From NCBI GenBank assembly GCA_050701115.1, contig JBOHER010000052.1:1-17481 (forward strand): 17,481 nucleotides of DNA, written 5' to 3'. Positions 13,015 through 17,481 of this stretch are shown one piece after another (the stretch's first letter is position 1; every line of letters starts with the position of its first letter). The translations under genes were made by a program, and so were the position numbers. The notes beneath the pieces were generated by a model. That model was given only the letters and a program-made list of their open reading frames with translations. It ran no database searches and was not told the origin of the DNA. Origin of the DNA: JBOHER01 sp050701115. GTDB lineage: Bacteria > Actinomycetota > Actinomycetes > Mycobacteriales > Pseudonocardiaceae.

Positions 13015-13335
13015 ATGACGAAATACTTGTGGCAGGTCACCTACACCGCGGATGGCGCAAAGGGGCTCATGGCCGAAGGCGGGTCGGCTCGCCGAGATGT
13101 GATTCGGCAGATGGTGGAAAGCGTCGGTGGCAGGGTCGAAGCGTGCTACTACGCCTTCGGTGCCGCCGACCTCTACGTCATCGGCGAGGTGCCGGATGAG
13201 GTCGCCGCGGCGGCGCTGAGCATCCAGACAGCGGCAGGCGGCGGCGCGCGCACCCGGACCATCCCGCTGCTCACGCCCGAACAGGTGGACCAGGCGGTCC
13301 AGGCCCAGGCCGACTACCGCCCGCCAGGCGGCTAA
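13015..13335 (+). CDS. GYD domain-containing protein
   Basis: A 106-residue single-domain protein (MTKYLWQVTYTADGAKGLM at the start, FGAADLYVIGEVPD in the middle). The pattern of a beta-strand opening, a helix with VIRQMVESVGGRVEACYYAFG, then a D-x-Y-x-I-x-E strand is that of the GYD family, small ferredoxin-like-fold proteins of unknown function. ATG 13015 is chosen because homologous proteins begin MTKYLWQ-like. A GTG at 13000 is in frame but has no room for a ribosome site; a GGGGGAG run ends at 13000, 14 bases before the ATG. Its stop (13333-13335) overlaps the stop of the convergent RraA gene by two bases. No role can be assigned beyond the family name. Confidence 0.8.
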   Translation: MTKYLWQVTYTADGAKGLMAEGGSARRDVIRQMVESVGGRVEACYYAFGAADLYVIGEVPDEVAAAALSIQTAAGGGARTRTIPLLTPEQVDQAVQAQADYRPPGG

Positions 13336-13823
13336 GCCGGCATACCCGGCGGCGGCAGCAGCGCGACACCGTCCTCGTCGGAGTAGAGGACGTCGCCGGG
13401 GTTGAAAGTGACCCCGCCGAAGCTCACCGGGACGTCAAGCGCACCCTCGCCGTCCTTGGCGCTCTTGCGCGGGTTGGTGCCCAGTGCCTTGATGCCGATG
13501 GGCAGTTCGGCCAGTACCGCGCTGTCGCGCACCGCGCCATTGATGACGATGCCCGCCCAGCCGTTGTCCACGGCGGCCTGCGCGATCAGGTCGCCGGTCA
13601 GTGCGGTGTGCAGCGAGCCGCCGCCGTCCACGACGAGGATCGCGCCGTTGCCCTCGGTGTTCAGCACCTGCTTGACCAGCCCGTTGTCCTGGAAGCAGGA
13701 GACGGTGCGCACCGGTCCGGCGAAGGTGCGGTTCTTGCCGAACTGCCGGAACTGGGTGTCGCACACCCGCAGTTCCGCACTGTGCTCGTCGACAAGGTCC
13801 GCGGTGCGCAAGGTCTCGGTCAC
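13332..13823 (-). CDS. RraA-like protein (ribonuclease E regulator / HMG aldolase family)
   Basis: A 163-residue protein of the RraA/HMG aldolase superfamily. The core motif GGGSLHTALTGDLIAQAAVDNGWAGIVINGAVRD (67-100) contains the conserved Gly-x-x-x-Asp-like loop and the Arg99-Asp100 pair that in aldolase members binds metal and substrate. The later PGDVLYSDEDGV segment (142-153) is also typical. In bacteria this fold appears either as an inhibitor of RNase E or as a 4-hydroxy-4-methyl-2-oxoglutarate aldolase; sequence alone does not decide. GTG 13823 is preferred over earlier in-frame codons because GGAGAG lies 8-12 bases upstream. It starts 40 bases after the ACT gene ends on the same strand, so the two are likely co-transcribed. 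Confidence 0.85.
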   Translation of the reverse strand: MTETLRTADLVDEHSAELRVCDTQFRQFGKNRTFAGPVRTVSCFQDNGLVKQVLNTEGNGAILVVDGGGSLHTALTGDLIAQAAVDNGWAGIVINGAVRDSAVLAELPIGIKALGTNPRKSAKDGEGALDVPVSFGGVTFNPGDVLYSDEDGVALLPPPGMPA

Positions 13824-13863
13824 GGGTGGTCTCTCCTCATCGGTGCGGGCACGGCAGGTGATT

Positions 13864-14238
13864 CTAGGCCAGCGCGCCCTTGGCCTCCGCGAGGTTGTCC
13901 GCGGCGAGCACCAATCGGGTGTTCGTGGCCAGGTAAGCCAGGGTGATGTTGACGCCTGCCGCGCCCAGCTTGCTGGCGACCTCGCCAAGCGCCCCAGGGT
14001 GATCCTCAACCGGGACGATGACCACTTCCTGCTCGGTGGCGATGGAGACGCCGCCCGCCTCGAGTGCGGTGAACGCGGCCGCCATGTCCTCCACCAGCAG
14101 GTGGATCTCGGCCTGCCCGCCTCCGCTGGTCACCGCGCAGAGGCCCTCGATGTTCACTCCGCCCTTGCCGAGGAGTTCGCCGACGCGGGCCAGCTCTCCC
14201 GGGTTGTCGGCGACATTGATGGTGAGATCGGTAGCCAT
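13864..14238 (-). CDS. Tandem ACT domain protein
   Basis: A 124-residue protein made of two ACT-like repeats (about 4-68 and 72-124). Each begins with a beta-strand followed by the small-ligand loop: INVADNPGELARVGELLGKGGVNIEGL and VIVPVEDHPGALGEVASKLGAAGVNIT. ACT domains bind amino acids and regulate metabolic enzymes, but here no catalytic domain is attached, so the partner is unknown. ATG 14238 has GGAGG 6 bases upstream, which fixes the start well. It is the first gene of a probable ACT-RraA transcription unit. Confidence 0.87.
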   Translation of the reverse strand: MATDLTINVADNPGELARVGELLGKGGVNIEGLCAVTSGGGQAEIHLLVEDMAAAFTALEAGGVSIATEQEVVIVPVEDHPGALGEVASKLGAAGVNITLAYLATNTRLVLAADNLAEAKGALA

Positions 14239-14507
14239 GACTCGCCTCCGCGGAGTCGGTTGTGCCTGGTGGAGACCATTCTCTCTCCGCAAAGGGAGAT
14301 GCACACCCCGAAGTCACGCGCAGGGATCGGAGGTTCGTGGTCCACTCGGCCTCGACCTTCGCGATCACGGCGGCCGCGGCCACCCTGACCGCAACCGACG
14401 TGCACTGGACCACGGGGGAGGGGGCCACGGTTTCCGGCCCTTGCGGTGGAGCGTCCATAGTGGAAACACTGGGCATCTGCAATCGCCGGACGTCGGGAGA
14501 GGCGCGG
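14239..14507. other. Divergent intergenic region, no gene seen
   Basis: A 269-base gap between the divergent ACT gene and the alpha/beta hydrolase. The hydrolase frame is open through it but carries no recognisable domain, and no tRNA-like, riboswitch-like or clear promoter motif stands out. It probably contains both promoters. Confidence 0.4.
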
Positions 14508-15353
14508 ATGACAAAACACGTCGAGGGCTACTTCCCGGGCGCGGGCATAGGGCAGATCTACTGGCAGGGCTGGCTTCCCGCGGCCGACGCGGATGCGGTC
14601 GGTGTGGTGGTGATCGTGCACGGCGCCGCCGAGCACAGCGGGCGTTACGCACACGTCGGTAGCCGGCTGGCCACCGAAGGGTACGCTAGCTACGCGTTCG
14701 ACATCCGGGGCCACGGTCGATCGGAGGGCGTTCGCGCCAACATCAATCGGATGTCCGAGGTGGTGGCCGATCTCGATCAGACGATCAGGCAGGCCGCGGT
14801 GCGACACGAGGGTGCCTCGGTGTATCTGCTCGGGCACAGCATGGGCGGGCTGGCCGCGCTGGACTATGTGACCAGCCCGGACACCAGCTTCGATCTGCGT
14901 GGCCTGATCCTGTCGGGACCCGCCGTGCAGACCGAGCTCGGATCCAAGGCGCAGCGCGTGCTCGGCAGGGCGCTTTCTGCCGTGCTGCCCAACTTCGGTG
15001 TGCTCAAGATCGATGCCACCGCGGTGAGCCGCGATCCCGCGGTAGTGTCCGCCTACGACACGGATCCCTTGAACTACCGGGGAAAGCTTCGCCTCCGGAC
15101 CGGTGCGGAGACACTCGTCGCGGCCGATCGCGTGCAGGCTCGTCTGTCCACAGTGGAGCTGCCGATTCTGGTCATGCACGGCACCAAGGACCGGCTGACC
15201 TCACCAGCCGGTTCCCAGCTGGTCGCCGATCGGGCCGGCTCCAGTGACATCACGCTGAAGCTGTATGACGGCCTCTACCACGAGGTGTTCAACGAGCCGG
15301 AGCAGGATTCCGTGCTCGACGACGTGGTGCAGTGGCTCAGGGCGCACGGCTGA
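14508..15353 (+). CDS. Monoacylglycerol-lipase-like alpha/beta hydrolase
   Basis: A 281-residue alpha/beta hydrolase. The nucleophile elbow GHSMGG gives Ser111, with likely Asp228 in LVMHGTKDRL and His258 in YDGLYHEVFNE completing the triad; VHGAAEHSGRY supplies the oxyanion hole. The HGxxEHSGRY and FDIRGHGRSEG motifs are those of the monoacylglycerol lipase (MGL) type, which cleaves monoglycerides or similar esters. No signal peptide is seen, so it is likely cytosolic. ATG 14508 follows GGGAGAGG by about 6 bases; the frame is open further back to 14262 but that stretch shows no family similarity. It is followed at 16 bases by the convergent MFS gene. Confidence 0.88.
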   Translation: MTKHVEGYFPGAGIGQIYWQGWLPAADADAVGVVVIVHGAAEHSGRYAHVGSRLATEGYASYAFDIRGHGRSEGVRANINRMSEVVADLDQTIRQAAVRHEGASVYLLGHSMGGLAALDYVTSPDTSFDLRGLILSGPAVQTELGSKAQRVLGRALSAVLPNFGVLKIDATAVSRDPAVVSAYDTDPLNYRGKLRLRTGAETLVAADRVQARLSTVELPILVMHGTKDRLTSPAGSQLVADRAGSSDITLKLYDGLYHEVFNEPEQDSVLDDVVQWLRAHG

Positions 15354-15368
15354 GCGGGCCGGGCGTTC

Positions 15369-16604
15369 TCAGCCGGTCTTGCGCAGCAGCGGAATGCTGC
15401 TGAGCAAGAACCCGGCGGCGACCGCGAAGATCGCCGAGTAACCGCTGGTGCTGGTGAAGGTCAGCACCTCCAGTCCGTCGGTCAGATCGGTGGCGAGCCC
15501 CGCCAGCAACGGGCCGGCGAGGACACCGATTCCGCGGCTCATGCCGAACAGGCCAGCGCTCGTTCCGTGCGAATCACGATCGGGCAGCAGTCCCATCAGC
15601 AACGCGTAGGGCAAGGTCATCAGCACCACGGCGGCGAAGGCCACCGGCACGACGGCAGCGATGTAGGCCATGTTGGTGGTCAGCAGCGCGGGCGTCAGCC
15701 CGAGGGCGAACACCCACAGCGCGAGATACATGACCCGGCGATGCCCATAGTGGTCGGCGAGTTTGCCCGCCACCGGTGCGGCAACGAGCGCGGCCACCCC
15801 GACCAGCGCGAGCGCGCCGGATGCCGTGCCGAGTGAAAGCCCGAGCCCGATGGTCAAGTAGAGAACGGCGAAAGTGCGCAGCGCGGCGATGGCGCCTTCC
15901 CAACACGCGTTGGCGAAGAACCACCATCGAATCCGCTTGTCGCTGCGCAACAGCGCGAGGCTCGCGGTGAACATGTTGCGTTGCTGCTTGCCGTAGCCGT
16001 TGTGCCATCTGGCTCGCACGCCGAGGAATAAACCCGCCGTCACCACCACGATCGCGGCAGCTCCGACGAGAAACGGCAGCGGCTGCCACAGGCTGAGCAG
16101 GAAGCCTCCGCTGCCGAGTGCGATCAGCAACCCGGCCGAGCGCAGTGTGCCCTGGAATCCTTGCGAGCGACCGCGGACGTCGCCTGGCACCAGGTCGGGG
16201 TAGAGCGCGTAATACGGGACGTAGTAGGTGAAGTAGCCGACAAAGAACACGGCAAGGGCCAACGCCACCGTAGCCAGCGATGCGGCTCCCAGCGGCATTA
16301 CCGTCAGCGCGACGACCGCGATCGTTCCGCCGATCAGGATGAGCGGGAACCGGCCACCGATTCGCGTGCGCAGTTGGTCGGACAGGCCGCCGACCACTAC
16401 CGGCACGACCAGGGCGATCAGGCCTTCGCCGCCGATCAGCAGCCCGGTGACCGTGGGCCCGGAGAGCTCATTGATGAGCACCGGAACGTAGGTGGTGACC
16501 AGCGTGTAGGCGAGCGCGATCCCGAACGCGGGTAGCCCGAGGACGAACAGGAACCGACGCTCATGCCAGCTCAAGGGTCGCCGGCCTGTCCGTGGTGCCC
16601 GCAC
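15369..16604 (-). CDS. MFS transporter, SLC45/sucrose-like (GPH-type signature)
   Basis: A 411-residue membrane protein of about 12 predicted hydrophobic segments, beginning with a 17-residue basic N-terminus. After the second segment the loop GGLSDQLRTRIGGRFP (about 72-87) is the DxxRTRxGRR-like signature seen in sucrose/SLC45 and glycoside-type transporters, and NACWEGAIAALRTFAVLYLT begins the second half, with GKLADHYGHRR as its central loop. The family moves sugars or other small molecules in symport with protons or sodium; substrate not readable. The GTG start at 16604 has no obvious ribosome site, and a slightly later start is possible. It converges with the hydrolase and is divergent from the DUF3040 gene. 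Confidence 0.85.
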   Translation of the reverse strand: MRAPRTGRRPLSWHERRFLFVLGLPAFGIALAYTLVTTYVPVLINELSGPTVTGLLIGGEGLIALVVPVVVGGLSDQLRTRIGGRFPLILIGGTIAVVALTVMPLGAASLATVALALAVFFVGYFTYYVPYYALYPDLVPGDVRGRSQGFQGTLRSAGLLIALGSGGFLLSLWQPLPFLVGAAAIVVVTAGLFLGVRARWHNGYGKQQRNMFTASLALLRSDKRIRWWFFANACWEGAIAALRTFAVLYLTIGLGLSLGTASGALALVGVAALVAAPVAGKLADHYGHRRVMYLALWVFALGLTPALLTTNMAYIAAVVPVAFAAVVLMTLPYALLMGLLPDRDSHGTSAGLFGMSRGIGVLAGPLLAGLATDLTDGLEVLTFTSTSGYSAIFAVAAGFLLSSIPLLRKTG

Positions 16605-16740
16605 ATCGCCAGTCTGTCACCGGACGACCAGGTCAGCCCACTGAAGGGCCCCCGGATGGGCCGGCGCGCGGTTGACGGCGGGCAGGCCGGGTATTCGGGA
16701 AGTCGAGCAGCAAGGAGTGGTCCAACCGCTGGAGTGAACC

Positions 16741-17016
16741 ATGTTGAGTCAGCCCGAGCGCGGACAGCTCAGGGAGATCGAGCACTGGCTTGAAGAGTCC
16801 GATCCGGAGCTCACCAGAACGCTGCGCGAAGGTCTGCGATCACGCAGACCGCTCAACCGGGGGCTGCTTCGGTTCGCGCTCGGCATCATCGCGGGGCTAC
16901 TGATCGTCTTGGGTCTCGCCTCGATCAACGTGGCGCTCATCGTCCTCGGCAGCATGGCCTTGGGGCTGGGTTCCGTGATACACGGTTCCGGACGTCACCG
17001 TGCGCCGGAAGGATGA
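16741..17016 (+). CDS. DUF3040 membrane protein
   Basis: A 91-residue protein. The N-terminal half is charged and starts MLSQPERGQLREIEHWLEESDPEL, the hallmark of DUF3040, a family of small actinobacterial proteins. The second half contains two hydrophobic segments (about 44-60 and 63-80) that should cross the membrane. No function is known for the family. ATG 16741 follows a GGAGTGA site by 5-6 bases. It is divergent from the MFS transporter, and about 105 bases of unassigned sequence separate it from the degenerate SpeD remnant. Confidence 0.85.
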   Translation: MLSQPERGQLREIEHWLEESDPELTRTLREGLRSRRPLNRGLLRFALGIIAGLLIVLGLASINVALIVLGSMALGLGSVIHGSGRHRAPEG

Positions 17017-17119
17017 CGTGACGCGGTCGGTCAAGTGCGCCAATCGGTGGTGGTGTCCCGGGGCCAGTCTGGATGGACCGGCGGGTAGGTGCCGGGGGTG
17101 AGCGGCCAGCCAGCCGTGG

Positions 17120-17354
17120 CCGACCAGAGCCGTGGCCGCGTTCGGGGTCGATGTCCGCCCGGCAGGTAAACACGTCGACGTGCGCGAGCCGGTGCTCGGG
17201 GCCAGGTCGAGATGGTCAGGTGGGACTCGGCAAGCACCAGCACGCAAGTAACCCCGGTGCGGCTGGAACTGCACAGGTAGCTCGGCAAGGACGTGCAACC
17301 GAGCCGCTCGACCGTCGCGCGCATCGCTTCCAGCAGCTCGGCGGGCTCGGGATC
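17120..17354 (-). pseudogene. speD: Degenerate S-adenosylmethionine decarboxylase (SpeD-like)
   Basis: Remnant of the pyruvoyl-dependent enzyme that makes the aminopropyl donor for spermidine. One frame reads DPEPAELLEAMRATVERLG to VLVLAESHLTISTWP, carrying the self-cleavage motif ESH. The frame then shifts by one base at a four-G run (17198-17201), where the neighbouring frame continues EHRLAHVDVFTCRADIDPE as family members do. Another shift occurs near 17135-17142, after which a third frame gives TALVGHGWLAAH. In the motif, the usual histidine after the cleavage serine block (HTWPE) is serine here (STWP). The 5' end is lost where a transposase fragment begins on the other strand. I see no intact open frame covering the domain, so no active enzyme is expected. 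Sequencing errors could explain single shifts but not the full picture. Confidence 0.72.
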
Positions 17355-17481
17355 AATCCGCCGGGCGGCACCGATCGGGCAGGACCCGCAAGGGAAACAA
17401 GGAGCTCCGAGAGGCCCTCACCGAGAGTGCCTGGGCCGCCAGGCAGACCAGCACCTACGTCGGCGCTCAGTTCCGCCGCTT
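17351..17481 (+). pseudogene. 5'-truncated IS110-type transposase, running off the window edge
   Basis: A plus-strand frame reads DQSAGRHRSGRTRKGNKELR, continuing to AWAARQTSTYVGAQFRR at the edge. The QSAG...SGRTRKGNK...LREAL...AAW pattern belongs to the C-terminal transposase_20 domain of IS110-type DEDD transposases. The start of the domain and the entire N-terminal half are missing to the left, where SpeD remnant sequence begins on the opposite strand, so the gene is a 5'-truncated fragment. The part right of 17481 is not visible, and it may have a normal end there. Confidence 0.82.

Noticed and set aside
14262..14507. Longer start for the alpha/beta hydrolase
   Set aside because: The extra 82 residues look non-coding, while ATG 14508 has GGGAGAGG just upstream and matches where family members begin.

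Overview
The window is high-GC DNA with dense, tightly packed genes and frequent GTG starts. Gene content (a single-chain acyl-CoA carboxylase, a FadD15-type acyl-CoA ligase, a PAC2 protein, a DUF3040 protein and a LexA site of the TCGAAC-N4-GTTCGA type) points to an actinomycete. Pseudonocardiales (Saccharopolyspora, Amycolatopsis or Saccharomonospora-like) is my best guess from gene style, not proven. It looks chromosomal. No rRNA, tRNA or CRISPR was seen.

Layout. 108-1519: a small GlsB/YeaQ-type membrane protein converges on an ATP-grasp gene that has lost its central ATP-binding segment. 1838-7378: a 1,846-residue carboxylase carrying biotin carboxylase, biotin carrier, a eukaryote-like central region and carboxyltransferase in one chain. 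It ends at a long stem-loop (7378-7418) shared with the convergent acyl-CoA ligase. 7427-12920 is a long minus-strand run: acyl-CoA ligase, RluA-type pseudouridine synthase, a broken HAD-IIA hydrolase, a PAC2 protein and AlkB, with a LexA-type SOS box just upstream of AlkB. 13015-15353: a GYD protein, an ACT/RraA minus-strand pair and a monoacylglycerol-lipase-like hydrolase. 15369-17016: an MFS transporter and a DUF3040 membrane protein. 17120-17481: debris of an AdoMet decarboxylase gene abutting a 5'-truncated IS110-type transposase.

Functionally the left half concerns acyl-CoA metabolism (malonyl-CoA or related extender production, and fatty acid activation). The middle concerns repair and housekeeping (AlkB, PAC2, pseudouridylation).

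The two strongest discoveries are (i) a precisely delimited 121-bp MITE-like element with imperfect 13-bp terminal inverted repeats and an exact 8-bp target duplication, sitting in a HAD-IIA gene that also carries a separate one-base frameshift, and (ii) the bacterial acyl-CoA carboxylase whose central region and carboxyltransferase resemble eukaryotic acetyl-CoA carboxylase. Three protein genes in 17 kb show decay (HAD-IIA, ATP-grasp, SpeD). I do not see a multi-gene defence or biosynthetic system that I could call new.
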